From Halospeciosus flavus (GTDB lineage: Archaea > Halobacteriota > Halobacteria > Halobacteriales > Halobacteriaceae), in NCBI RefSeq assembly GCF_029814175.1, contig NZ_CP122312.1:992001-1056000 (forward strand): a stretch of DNA of 64,000 nt, given 5' to 3'. The first letter of the stretch is position 1. Every line of letters starts with the position of its first letter. A model generated the notes under the pieces. It made no database searches and was not told the origin of the DNA. It saw only the letters and a program-made list of their open reading frames with translations. The position numbers were made by a program, and so were the translations under genes. Positions 7,412-14,335 of the stretch are shown in pieces.

Positions 7412-7885
7412 TCAGAATAGGTCGGTCGCGGTGTGGATGTACCACTTATCGAGCAACCGTAGCGTTTCCTGTTTTCCACCCTCGCGGTCTTCGGCCCACT
7501 TGAAGTCGAGCGTGCCGTATTTGAACGGCCACTTCTTCACGGTGCCGACGACGGCGTTCGGGTGTATTTTCGAGTAGTACCGGCCCTTGTAGGCGTCAGT
7601 CATCGTCGCTTCGATAACGACGGCGAAGTTGTCGGCCTGCTGGGCGCGGTCTATCTCGGCCTCGAACCTGTTTCGGTCGGTGCCGACTGACCGGGCGAGG
7701 TCATCGAGGCTCTTGCGTTCGACAGCGAACTCCGGGTAGAACTCCTCTTTCCCGGTGTTCGGATTTACGTCATAGTAGCCGAGGCCCTTCACGGCGTAGT
7801 CGCCGTAGTTGAGGAGAGCGGTCTCGGTCTCCATCGCGGGAAAGTTGTACGGCTTCTTCTCCCGCTCGTCAACGAGGATAATCAT
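7412..7885 (-). CDS. ERCC4-type nuclease (XPF/Mus81 family), 157 aa
   Basis: The start is set at 7885, in a TAATG overlap with the upstream minus-strand gene, which puts DEREK at residues 6-10. The family signature is complete: DER near the N-terminus, GDYA at 28-31 and ERKSLDD at 56-62, matching the GDx(n)ERKxxxD active site. Such enzymes cut branched or flapped DNA, so a role in viral recombination or fork processing is likely. It lacks the helicase and HhH domains of the cellular Hef/Mus81 proteins. Transcribed leftwards with 7885-8406. Confidence 0.85.
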   Translation of the reverse strand: MIILVDEREKKPYNFPAMETETALLNYGDYAVKGLGYYDVNPNTGKEEFYPEFAVERKSLDDLARSVGTDRNRFEAEIDRAQQADNFAVVIEATMTDAYKGRYYSKIHPNAVVGTVKKWPFKYGTLDFKWAEDREGGKQETLRLLDKWYIHTATDLF

Positions 7886-8406
7886 TAGAGATGCACCCGA
7901 TTCAGAACCTTCCCGTAGCAACTGTGGAGCAGATGTTCGGAGTAGCCGAGGTCGGACAGGAGGGCCACAAACTGCCCGTCGTTCGTGTTTTCGTCACGAG
8001 ACGGGTGGTACATCCTCCCGTCCTCTCGGGCGACCACAGCGGCCACCATAACGGCGCAGAGGGTGGCGTCAATCCCGCCCGGAGTAGAGAGTTCCGAGAG
8101 GTCGAGGTCGGAGAAGGCTTGGCGTCCTCGGGAGTGTTGGTAGTGCGTCAGTTCGAGTTGCGATGCGATGGCGTCGAAGAGGGCGAGGTTGTCCTGCTGG
8201 CGCAGAATCTCGTTGTCGCCCCACTTCCCGTTGCGGATGCCGGTGTTGTAGGCGGCGAGCCGGGAGTAGTGGTCGGAGACTTTCTCGGTTCCATCGAGGC
8301 GGTGCGTAGAATCGTATTGAGCAGAAGCGTCGTAGCCGTAGAACTTCGTAGCGTTAGGAGTGTCTGGTTCGGTCAGAGGCTCTGCGTGGTCTTCGTCGTA
8401 TGGCAT
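7885..8406 (-). CDS. Hypothetical protein, possibly cyclin-fold/TFB-like, 173 aa
   Basis: First gene of the leftward pair with the ERCC4 nuclease. The protein is helical; the segment from residue 45 to about 135 (SRLAAYNTGI, LFDAIASQL, IDATLCAVMVAAVV) has helix spacing like one cyclin repeat of archaeal TFB, but there is no zinc ribbon and only one repeat. The TFB link is tentative. A leader element, followed by an immediate ATG-TGA pair, lies just upstream. Confidence 0.65.
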   Translation of the reverse strand: MPYDEDHAEPLTEPDTPNATKFYGYDASAQYDSTHRLDGTEKVSDHYSRLAAYNTGIRNGKWGDNEILRQQDNLALFDAIASQLELTHYQHSRGRQAFSDLDLSELSTPGGIDATLCAVMVAAVVAREDGRMYHPSRDENTNDGQFVALLSDLGYSEHLLHSCYGKVLNRVHL

Positions 8407-8412
8407 TTGCTG

Positions 8413-8428
8413 TCACATTTGGGTCTGG
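8413..8428 (-). promoter_or_regulatory. CCAGACCCAA leader with abortive ATG-TGA
   Basis: On the minus strand CCAGACCCAA (8428-8419) is followed directly by ATG (8418-8416) and TGA (8415-8413), then seven bases to the real ATG at 8406. This is the only leader element on the minus strand. If ribosomes start at the ATG next to the element they make a one-codon product, so downstream translation would need re-initiation. Confidence 0.5.
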
Positions 8429-8497
8429 TGGAGGGCAGGGAGGGCCGGAGCCGGTGTGCTAATAGAGTCACATACCGACGTGTAACGGCTATACTCA

Positions 8498-8645
8498 GAC
8501 TCCCAACCGGAGTCCTAACCGGGGTTCCCCAATGCGGCAGGAACGTAGGACTCTCTGATTGGGAGTATCCTGATAGGAGAAGTCTGGTTAGGACTACTCC
8601 GAACAGGACTACCCCAATAGGAGAATACCGAATAGGACTCTCCCC
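8498..8645. repeat. Array of about ten degenerate 13-15 bp repeats (TAGGA-type)
   Basis: Lies in the divergent gap between the leftward gene starting at 8406 and the rightward gene at 8723. Successive units end in AGGA or ACCGG, for example TATCCTGATAGGA, CTACTCCGAACAGGA, CTACCCCAATAGGA and GAATACCGAATAGGA. Parts recur at 2452-2518 and 9795-9850. Iterated units in a divergent gap fit a replication origin or a cooperative operator. The rest of 8407-8722 holds no gene that I can see. Confidence 0.65.
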
Positions 8646-8722
8646 TCTATTGTCTCCCCTCTCTGGACAGACCGAGGAAGAGTCCCGAAACCGGGTGCCG
8701 TCACCCTATTTCCCCCATCACA

Positions 8723-9271
8723 ATGACAGAGACAGTATTAAGCGTGTCGGTGACCGAGACTGGTACAGAGATGCCCGAGAACGACTGGAGGAGGCCGTAT
8801 GCGGCAGGTGCCTTAGACTGGGGCGGAAACTTACAGGCCTCGCTCCGCAAGAAGGGGTCTTCCAAGCACGGCTTCGAGGTCTCCTTCGAGATAAAATTCG
8901 AGAAGGCCAGCCCGGAAGCCGTGGGCCTACTGGACGAGTTCTGCGAAGACCTCGGCCTCGACCCCAAGGCGAACATCTACCAGCGGGACGACGGCTCGGA
9001 GCGTTACCGCGTCCGGCTCACCCGCCGCGACGACGTGCGGGAGTTCCTTCAGGCGGTCGGCCCGTTCGTGGCGGCCCGCCACGAGCAGGTCGAGATACTG
9101 CTGGAAGACGTGTTCCCCCTTCTGGACGAGGGCCGCCACCGGACGGCGGAGGGGATGGTCGAACTCGCGTCGATGCTCGACAGCGTCCAAGAAGCAGGCT
9201 TCCAGCGCGGCGGTTCTCACAAGAAGTACGACGCCGAGACCGTGGCGGACGAACTCGGCGTAGAACTGTAA
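8723..9271 (+). CDS. LAGLIDADG-like protein, 182 aa
   Basis: Residues 25-41 (PYAAGALDWGGNLQASL) resemble the LAGLIDADG helix, keeping the Asp of the LAGLID core. The following strands (FEVSFEIKFEKAS, YRVRLTRRDDVREFL) and the helix pair match a single-motif homing-endonuclease fold. It may be a homing enzyme or a derived DNA-binding protein. It stands beside a tRNA-like gene with an insertion, a typical habitat of this family. ATG at 8771 is an alternative start. The C-terminal 40 residues form an extra helical tail. Confidence 0.65.
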   Translation: MTETVLSVSVTETGTEMPENDWRRPYAAGALDWGGNLQASLRKKGSSKHGFEVSFEIKFEKASPEAVGLLDEFCEDLGLDPKANIYQRDDGSERYRVRLTRRDDVREFLQAVGPFVAARHEQVEILLEDVFPLLDEGRHRTAEGMVELASMLDSVQEAGFQRGGSHKKYDAETVADELGVEL

Positions 9272-9301
9272 GGCCCCTTCCTGACTCGGCTGACCGGCAA
9301 G

Positions 9302-9362
9302 ATTATATAGACACACCAAGTTAGGATGGCGGAAGGTAGGGCGAGAGGCCCGGATAGGGTCG
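9302..9362 (+). promoter_or_regulatory. TATA promoter with conserved GTTAGGATGG start region (copy a)
   Basis: ATTATATAG at 9302-9310 is a good TATA box; about 20 bases on comes CCAAGTTAGGATGGCGG, nearly identical to copy b. Downstream, GGCGAG (9339-9344) can pair with CTCGCC (9362-9367). There is no protein frame of note before 9467, so the product may be a small RNA. Confidence 0.5.
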
Positions 9363-9383
9363 CTCGCCGTCTTAGAGTGCTTC

Positions 9384-9426
9384 AACCGATACGGTTATAG
9401 TACCTCACCAAGTTAGGATGGGGGCT
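9384..9426 (+). promoter_or_regulatory. Promoter with conserved GTTAGGATGG start region (copy b)
   Basis: CCGATACGGTTATAG holds the TATA element; CACCAAGTTAGGATGGGGGC follows and repeats copy a and, more loosely, 14105-14146. The expected transcript would run through a GGGCT/AGCCC hairpin into the tRNA-like gene at 9468. Confidence 0.5.
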
Positions 9427-9467
9427 AAAGGCGGTACTCGGTGGGGTACTCTCATACAGCCCTTTCT

Positions 9468-9571
9468 GGAGACGTAGTGATAGCGGCCCATCACGGGGCA
9501 CGGGTGACGATGAGAAACGTCGCCGGATAAGAAAAGATGCCCAGACGCAGGTTCAAATCCTGCCGTCTCCA
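9468..9571 (+). tRNA. tRNA-like gene with an abnormal anticodon region
   Basis: The acceptor GGAGACG/CGTCTCC pairs fully. A D-arm (GTGA/TCAC with GG in the loop) and a perfect T-arm (GCAGG-TTCAAAT-CCTGC) are present. An anticodon stem GGGCA/TGCCC is present but holds 37 bases, not 7. Inside is a 7-bp hairpin (GGTGACG/CGTCGCC) rather than an obvious bulge-helix-bulge splice site, and no loop position shows a normal T33 anticodon. It is either a tRNA with an unusual intron or a tRNA mimic. I do not assign an amino acid. Confidence 0.5.
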
Positions 9572-9687
9572 CTCGGGGATACGCCTCCCCCGACAGAACA
9601 ACCTCTCTCTACTCTGATTGGCCTCTATGAGCGGCCCGTGAGGGAATCGTAGGGTTCTTATCTACTCCCCCCTGCCCTCACACTCAC

Positions 9688-9761
9688 GGGGACGTGGCTC
9701 AGCCCGGCAGAGCAAGCGCCTCCAGAGCGCAAGGTCGGGAGTTCAAATCTCTCCGTCCCCA
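9688..9761 (+). tRNA. tRNA-Trp (CCA), intronless, viral copy
   Basis: Full cloverleaf: acceptor GGGGACG/CGTCCCC, D-arm GCTC/GAGC, anticodon loop CTCCAGA with CCA anticodon, five-base variable loop, T-arm GGGAG-TTCAAAT-CTCTC, discriminator A. There is no CCA tail and no intron, unlike the host tRNA-Trp at 28165. One mismatch (A27-A43) sits at the top of the anticodon stem. A TATA-like TTCTTATC lies about 30 bases upstream. Confidence 0.9.
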
Positions 9762-9794
9762 CTTCTACTCGGAATCAGCCACACAGAGTGGCTT

Positions 9795-9867
9795 CTCTAT
9801 TCGGCACCCGGAGTTCCCCGGTTAGGGCGGGGAGCGTTCCTGCTGGGTTCGACTCCCGGCTCCGGCC
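9795..9867 (+). repeat. Intergenic repeat block resembling a tRNA without anticodon arm
   Basis: TATTCGG, GTTCCCCGGTTAGGG and GTTCCTGCTGGG match the repeat family seen at 2452-2518 and 8498-8645. The same stretch can be folded like a tRNA from 9807: CCCGGAG pairs with CTCCGGC except for the first base, a CCCC/GGGG D-like stem, and a perfect T-arm CTGGG-TTCGACT-CCCGG, but only ten bases where the anticodon arm should be. Whether it is a tRNA relic or chance is unclear. Confidence 0.4.
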
Positions 9868-9969
9868 TTTGGGGTGACCCAAGAAGTCAGACAACCAGTA
9901 CCCCACCGAGAGTAGCACCGCCCGACAGAAGACAACCACCCGCAGGAACGGCCTGCAACCAGACCCAAA

Positions 9970-10959
9970 ATGTACGACTACAACTCCTACGAGCAGGACA
10001 GCGGCAACAACAACAGCGGCTCCGACAGCGGCAACGGCGGCTCCAGCGAGCCGGACAAGAACCTGACCATCACCCCCTACGCCCCCATCGAGGGCGAGAT
10101 GACCCGCGTGTTCGGTAACGCGAACAAGTGGGGACAGAGCCTCGGCATCGCTATGGAGGCCGTCGAACTCGTAGATGGGTGTCTCTACCACGACCCCGAG
10201 AAAGGCAAGTTCAAGGTCTTCTCGTGGCGCGACGTGGTCGGCATCGACCCGAACGACCCCGAGGCCCCCGAGGTCTCGGCGGACGACGCCAACCAGTTCC
10301 TCGTGAAGAACTACGGCGGCACCGAGAAGCGGTACGAACTCGTGGAGGCCGTCGTGATGGCGAACGATGACGAACCCGCCGACCTCGGGAACGTTATTAT
10401 GTGGTACGGCGGCTCCGACCGCTTCGGCCCCAAGTCGGCGTCGAAGACGCTGGCGAAGATTCTGACCACCCACGGACGGGACGCCGTTGTGGACGACAGC
10501 GATATCCACAACTGGCTGGCCGACACCTCCGGCGACAACATCCTGCGCGGTGACCTTCAGGGCCGCCGCGTCGGCTTCTTCGAGGTGAAGAAGCAGTCGA
10601 ACCAGAGCGACCGCAAGTACCACCACCCCATCGTCAAGGACGTGGAGACCGGCGCGGACGTGACCGTGGCGAACAACACGGCGAGCGAACAGGGCACCCT
10701 CGACGGCGGGAACGCCCCCGCCGAAGAGGGCGACGCCGAGCCGGAGGCCGTGGCCGACGGCGGCCCCGCACAGGCTGAGGAAGTCCCGGCGGCCATCGAG
10801 GACTTCATCTCCACCTGTCAGACCCTCGGATACGACGACGAGGAGAAGGCGGCGGCCCTGCTGGGCGACCTCGTGGAAGACGCCGGGAACGACCTGACGG
10901 AGAATCTGGTCGAGGACTTCGGCGGCGAGGAAGCCGTCGTCGCCCGCGTCTTCGAGTAA
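9970..10959 (+). CDS. Acidic hypothetical protein of the replication cluster, 329 aa
   Basis: CCAGACCCAA at 9959-9968 precedes the ATG by one base. The N-terminal 30 residues are low-complexity (Ser, Gly, Asn, Asp). Residues 30-220 look like an alpha/beta domain, residues 225-270 are a disordered Ala/Glu/Gly linker, and the last 60 residues form an acidic helical domain. Placement just ahead of the helicase and primase genes and the disordered acidic tail would suit a single-strand DNA-binding or loader protein, but no OB-fold motif is certain. Confidence 0.7.
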   Translation: MYDYNSYEQDSGNNNSGSDSGNGGSSEPDKNLTITPYAPIEGEMTRVFGNANKWGQSLGIAMEAVELVDGCLYHDPEKGKFKVFSWRDVVGIDPNDPEAPEVSADDANQFLVKNYGGTEKRYELVEAVVMANDDEPADLGNVIMWYGGSDRFGPKSASKTLAKILTTHGRDAVVDDSDIHNWLADTSGDNILRGDLQGRRVGFFEVKKQSNQSDRKYHHPIVKDVETGADVTVANNTASEQGTLDGGNAPAEEGDAEPEAVADGGPAQAEEVPAAIEDFISTCQTLGYDDEEKAAALLGDLVEDAGNDLTENLVEDFGGEEAVVARVFE

Positions 10960-11015
10960 GGCCCCTGCCTGCTCGGTGAACAGACCCCAGAACGCCCCTT
11001 CTCAACCAGACCCAA

Positions 11016-11231
11016 ATGGAAATCGACACTCTCGAAGTGTATTACGACCGAAAAGTGCAGTTAGACCAGTTCGAGCCGATTACGTTCGGCGCGACCGCAA
11101 CCGTGAGCCTCGAAGACGGGGACGACCCCGACGAGGTGTACGCCGAGGTGGCCGGTGACCTTCAGGACGCCGTCGAACGCGAACTCGCCCGGCGCGTCGC
11201 CACCAAGAAGCGCGAAGAGCGCGACGAATAG
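11016..11231 (+). CDS. Small phage-type conserved protein, 71 aa
   Basis: CCAGACCCAA (11006-11015) abuts the ATG. Residues 1-35 form strands (LEVYYDRKVQL, ITFGATATVSLEDG) followed by an acidic helix. This layout resembles a small protein family common next to replication genes in phages and archaeal viruses. The function is not established; single-strand DNA or recombination accessory roles are possible. Confidence 0.65.
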   Translation: MEIDTLEVYYDRKVQLDQFEPITFGATATVSLEDGDDPDEVYAEVAGDLQDAVERELARRVATKKREERDE

Positions 11232-11248
11232 GGCACCGCTCGTTTTTC

Positions 11249-11291
11249 CCGCCGCGTAGGAGTATGAAATAGCGCAATGAAATAGCGGCGG
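11249..11291 (+). promoter_or_regulatory. Inverted repeat enclosing paired TGAAA boxes (site 5)
   Basis: The arms CCGCCGC and GCGGCGG enclose two ATGAAATAGCG direct repeats, so the TGAAA boxes lie 13 bases apart. It precedes the CCAGACCCAA element (11330-11339) of the helicase-like gene by about 38 bases, longer than at the other sites. Confidence 0.55.
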
Positions 11292-11339
11292 CGCTGTCCC
11301 GAGAGAGAACCGAGGCGTAACCAAACCAACCAGACCCAA

Positions 11340-12887
11340 ATGAGCGTAGAAGCACAACTGTACGACACGACGAACGGTATCGACTGGGACGTTCCCGAAC
11401 TCCACACCATCCTTCAGGTCACCCGAGACCTCGGCGTGGTCGGGGAGGAAGACACCTGCCTCACCGTCGCCACGGCGTCAATCAACGGCGGTCTCGAAAG
11501 CGGGGGCGGCCTCTTCGTCCTGTATAGCCCCGCTCGCGGTGGTAAGGACTTCACCCTGCGGAAGACGCTGGAGGCCATCTACGGCCCCGGTATGGTCTAC
11601 GAACACCCAACGGACGAGTCCGAGACGGCCCGGTACTACTCCGCGAAGGAGGCGAACAAGTACCCCATCCACATCGTCGGTGACCTTGCCCGCGTCGGGG
11701 AGGGCACCGAGAAGATGCTCAAGGACTGGGGCGAGGGCAACGACTCGATTCGGAAGGTCACGGACATTACGAAGTCCGAAGACGACGACGACCGCACCCA
11801 GACGATGACGCTGGAGTGTCCCCGGATTGTGTTCGCCACGATGGCGACCGACAACCGGAACGCCGACTTCAACGACTTCCCAGAGTTGCTAAAGCGGGCG
11901 TTTATGCAGTCCGTGGACACCACGAAGGAACAGACCGAGCGCGTCATTATGCGGAAGGCCCGCGAACACTCCGGGCAGGTCACGCTCAACGTTGACCCCG
12001 TCGAGCGGGCGAAGATTCGGGAATACTTCGAGGCCATCCCGGTCTCGCTGTTCACGGACAACGTGAACAACAAGGTGATGAAGCCGGGGATGGAGGAAAT
12101 CGCCCGACAGACCATCGAGGAGGGCGCGATGATGCCCACCGAGTTCAACGAAGCCCGCTTCGACTTCGACCGGCTCGCCTCGATGATGGGCAATATGGGC
12201 CTCCTCCACCACGCCGACCGGATGACCGTGGACACCGGAAGGGGCCTTCTCCTCCTCTCGACGCCCGTGGACTACTGGTACACGATGCAGGTGATGGGGA
12301 ACAATATGGTAATGTCGGCGCTGAACCTGACCGACGAAGACCAAGCCATCCTTCGGCTCCTGAACGACCTCGACTACGCTCCTGCTCGGAAGGATATCCA
12401 GCAGGAACTTCGCCGCCTCGGCCACAACATCCGAGACAGCGACGTGAAGCGTAGCCTCGACTCGATGCGGGAGTCCGGGTACATCACCGAACACAGCGGA
12501 AGCCCCCTTACGTACTCCCTCTCGGACTTCGCCTCGGTGACGGACGTGAGCGTGAGCCTCGACTACTCGGAAATCGTTGAGGCCGCCGCTGAAGAGGTGC
12601 GGAACATCTCGGGCATCGAGCCGGAGGTCGCGGACGAGTACGTGCGGCGGTACTGCGAGGGTTCCGGCACCATCGCCGTCCACCCGTTCACGGGAGAGGC
12701 CGTCGATATCACCGAAGACGACAGCCTCGGGGAGATGACCGAGCAAGCCAGCGAGGCCCGCAAGGCCGCCTTCAACGGCGAGGAAGTGGACGACGAGATG
12801 GCGTCCATCTTCGAGGAAGAACCGCTCCACGCCCAGCAGGCGAAGGAGCAGGAAGCCCAGCAGTCCCTTGGTGGGACGCTTGAGTAG
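11340..12887 (+). CDS. Helicase-like P-loop/AAA ATPase of replication, 515 aa
   Basis: CCAGACCCAA abuts the ATG. Residues 59-76 (GLFVLYSPARGGKDFTLR) occupy the Walker A position, but the usual GK[ST] reads GGKD. A Walker B-like strand (PIHIVGDLARV) follows near residue 110 and a sensor-like strand (PRIVFATMAT) near 165. The C-terminal half holds a winged-helix domain (ARKDIQQELRRLGHNIRDSDVKRSLDSM) and an acidic Gln-rich tail. Next to the primase, it is probably the replicative helicase or its loader. The odd P-loop lowers certainty about ATP hydrolysis. Confidence 0.7.
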   Translation: MSVEAQLYDTTNGIDWDVPELHTILQVTRDLGVVGEEDTCLTVATASINGGLESGGGLFVLYSPARGGKDFTLRKTLEAIYGPGMVYEHPTDESETARYYSAKEANKYPIHIVGDLARVGEGTEKMLKDWGEGNDSIRKVTDITKSEDDDDRTQTMTLECPRIVFATMATDNRNADFNDFPELLKRAFMQSVDTTKEQTERVIMRKAREHSGQVTLNVDPVERAKIREYFEAIPVSLFTDNVNNKVMKPGMEEIARQTIEEGAMMPTEFNEARFDFDRLASMMGNMGLLHHADRMTVDTGRGLLLLSTPVDYWYTMQVMGNNMVMSALNLTDEDQAILRLLNDLDYAPARKDIQQELRRLGHNIRDSDVKRSLDSMRESGYITEHSGSPLTYSLSDFASVTDVSVSLDYSEIVEAAAEEVRNISGIEPEVADEYVRRYCEGSGTIAVHPFTGEAVDITEDDSLGEMTEQASEARKAAFNGEEVDDEMASIFEEEPLHAQQAKEQEAQQSLGGTLE

Positions 12888-12895
12888 ATGGTGAG

Positions 12896-14107
12896 ATGAA
12901 TACAGAGACAGAACTCGTAGCCGACGGATTCCGGTACTGGGTGGACTCGTGGCCGCGTCGAGCGACCAAGTATCAGCGGTGGGCGACCACTCCAGAGGAA
13001 GCCGCTGAACTCGTCCTCGACGCCGAAGACGACCCCCAGAACTGGCCGTTCATCTCGGTGTATTCGTTCCCAGACGGACACACCAAGGACGGGAACATCC
13101 CGCGAATCGACCGGCTGTTCATCGACCTCGACGTTCCTGACACGGGTGATTACCGAGGGAGCGACCGGGGCGACCCGACAGCGGCGTGGATTCGAGATAT
13201 GAGCAAGTTGCTGGTGCGAGCGCGTAAGGTCGCCCGGTTCTTGCTCAAGACCCAAAGCCCGGAGTCGTGGCAAGTGGTCTTATCGGGACACAAGGGTATC
13301 CACATCGACTTGGTGTTCCCGCCGATTAGCACCTCGAACGGGGACTTCTCCCAGTTCATCAACGGGCTGAACGCCTACACGGGGGCGCTCAAGGAATACA
13401 TCATCGAGGCGACCGGACTCGACGACCTCGAAGAGTATATCGACGTGGACTCGTCCGACCTCGGACGGATGCGCCGGGTGCCGAACACGAAGCACCTCGG
13501 GGCCAGCAAGGCCTTCGGGGAAGACCGCTTCTGCGTCCCGGTGACGCTCGAAGAGTTGGCGACGCTCCGGCCCGCTGACTACATCGAGTTGACCCGACAG
13601 CGGCGGGAACTCGACGCCCGGTTCAAGCCGACGCCGAACGAGAAGGCCGCCGAGGTGTTGACCCAGCGTATTCGGAACGCCTCGTCCTCGGCTCGGTCGG
13701 TCGGCGGCGCGACCTACGACCGGAGCCGCGTGAAGCGGTACGAGAAGAACGCGAACGACAACATCACGGTGGACGACCTCGACTTCGTCCTCTCGGATAG
13801 GCCCTGTATTATGGCCTTCCGCGACCGGGATGATGCGTTCGCTCACCGCTCTCAGTCCCATATGATGGAGATGTACGTTATCACGCATATGATGGACAAG
13901 AACGTACCCATCGACACGATGGTAGAGTTCTTCAGGGGTCTTCCAGAGTTCGAGGAAGACTACACGAGGGAGCGTATCGAGACGTACATCTCCCTCGACT
14001 ATTCCCCGATGAAGTGCGAAACCGTGTGGCAGAAGGCTCCTACCTTCTGCTTGCAGGATTCGTGCGGCATCTGGGTCAGCGAAAACGCCCGACGGGAACG
14101 GGCCTGA
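12896..14107 (+). CDS. Archaeo-eukaryotic primase (AEP/PriS-like), 403 aa
   Basis: Starts eight bases after the helicase-like gene. The AEP catalytic motifs are clear: FIDLDVPD with the DxD metal ligands at 77-79, SGHKGIHID at 130-138 (the sxH motif), and DSSDLGRMRRVPN near 185-197. The C-terminal 150 residues carry two CxxxxxC-like Cys pairs near the end and helices like a PriCT domain. In this family the enzyme makes the primers extended by a family B polymerase, which is encoded at 20155. The gene ends next to a strong promoter-like repeat. Confidence 0.88.
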   Translation: MNTETELVADGFRYWVDSWPRRATKYQRWATTPEEAAELVLDAEDDPQNWPFISVYSFPDGHTKDGNIPRIDRLFIDLDVPDTGDYRGSDRGDPTAAWIRDMSKLLVRARKVARFLLKTQSPESWQVVLSGHKGIHIDLVFPPISTSNGDFSQFINGLNAYTGALKEYIIEATGLDDLEEYIDVDSSDLGRMRRVPNTKHLGASKAFGEDRFCVPVTLEELATLRPADYIELTRQRRELDARFKPTPNEKAAEVLTQRIRNASSSARSVGGATYDRSRVKRYEKNANDNITVDDLDFVLSDRPCIMAFRDRDDAFAHRSQSHMMEMYVITHMMDKNVPIDTMVEFFRGLPEFEEDYTRERIETYISLDYSPMKCETVWQKAPTFCLQDSCGIWVSENARRERA

Positions 14108-14146
14108 CCGATACAGTTAAGATAGAGTACCCGGTTATGATGGGGG
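14105..14146 (+). promoter_or_regulatory. Promoter repeat (copy c) with short hairpin after the start region
   Basis: ACCGATACAGTTAAG repeats the upstream half of copy b (9384), and GGTTATGATGGGGGCTAAG the downstream half. GGCT-AAGAGGT-AGCC followed by TTTCTG then forms a small hairpin, as in copy b. About 200 bases of untranslated leader follow before the metallophosphoesterase ATG at 14336; an in-frame extension runs through it but has no coding character. Confidence 0.5.
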
Positions 14147-14335
14147 CTAAGAGGTAGCCTTTCTGAACCGCGAGACAACCGACCAACCACCCGATTCCTC
14201 ACAGACAACCGATTGAGGCGTTCCGCAGTCCAAGCCTTCCAGCAACGAAGACACGTAGCGACACCTCTCTCTGCCGTTCTGCCGCCGCTCTCACCGCCGA
14301 AACCACCCGAGAGCGAGGAATCTCTGCCGACCCAA

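Noticed and set aside
9807..9867. A third true tRNA gene
   Set aside because: The T-arm and most of the acceptor fold, but the anticodon arm is missing and the sequence matches the intergenic repeat family, so I list it as a repeat.
14213..14335. N-terminal extension of the metallophosphoesterase frame
   Set aside because: Low-complexity Pro/Ser/Arg translation of a leader; the ATG at 14336 follows the leader element and starts the winged-helix domain.
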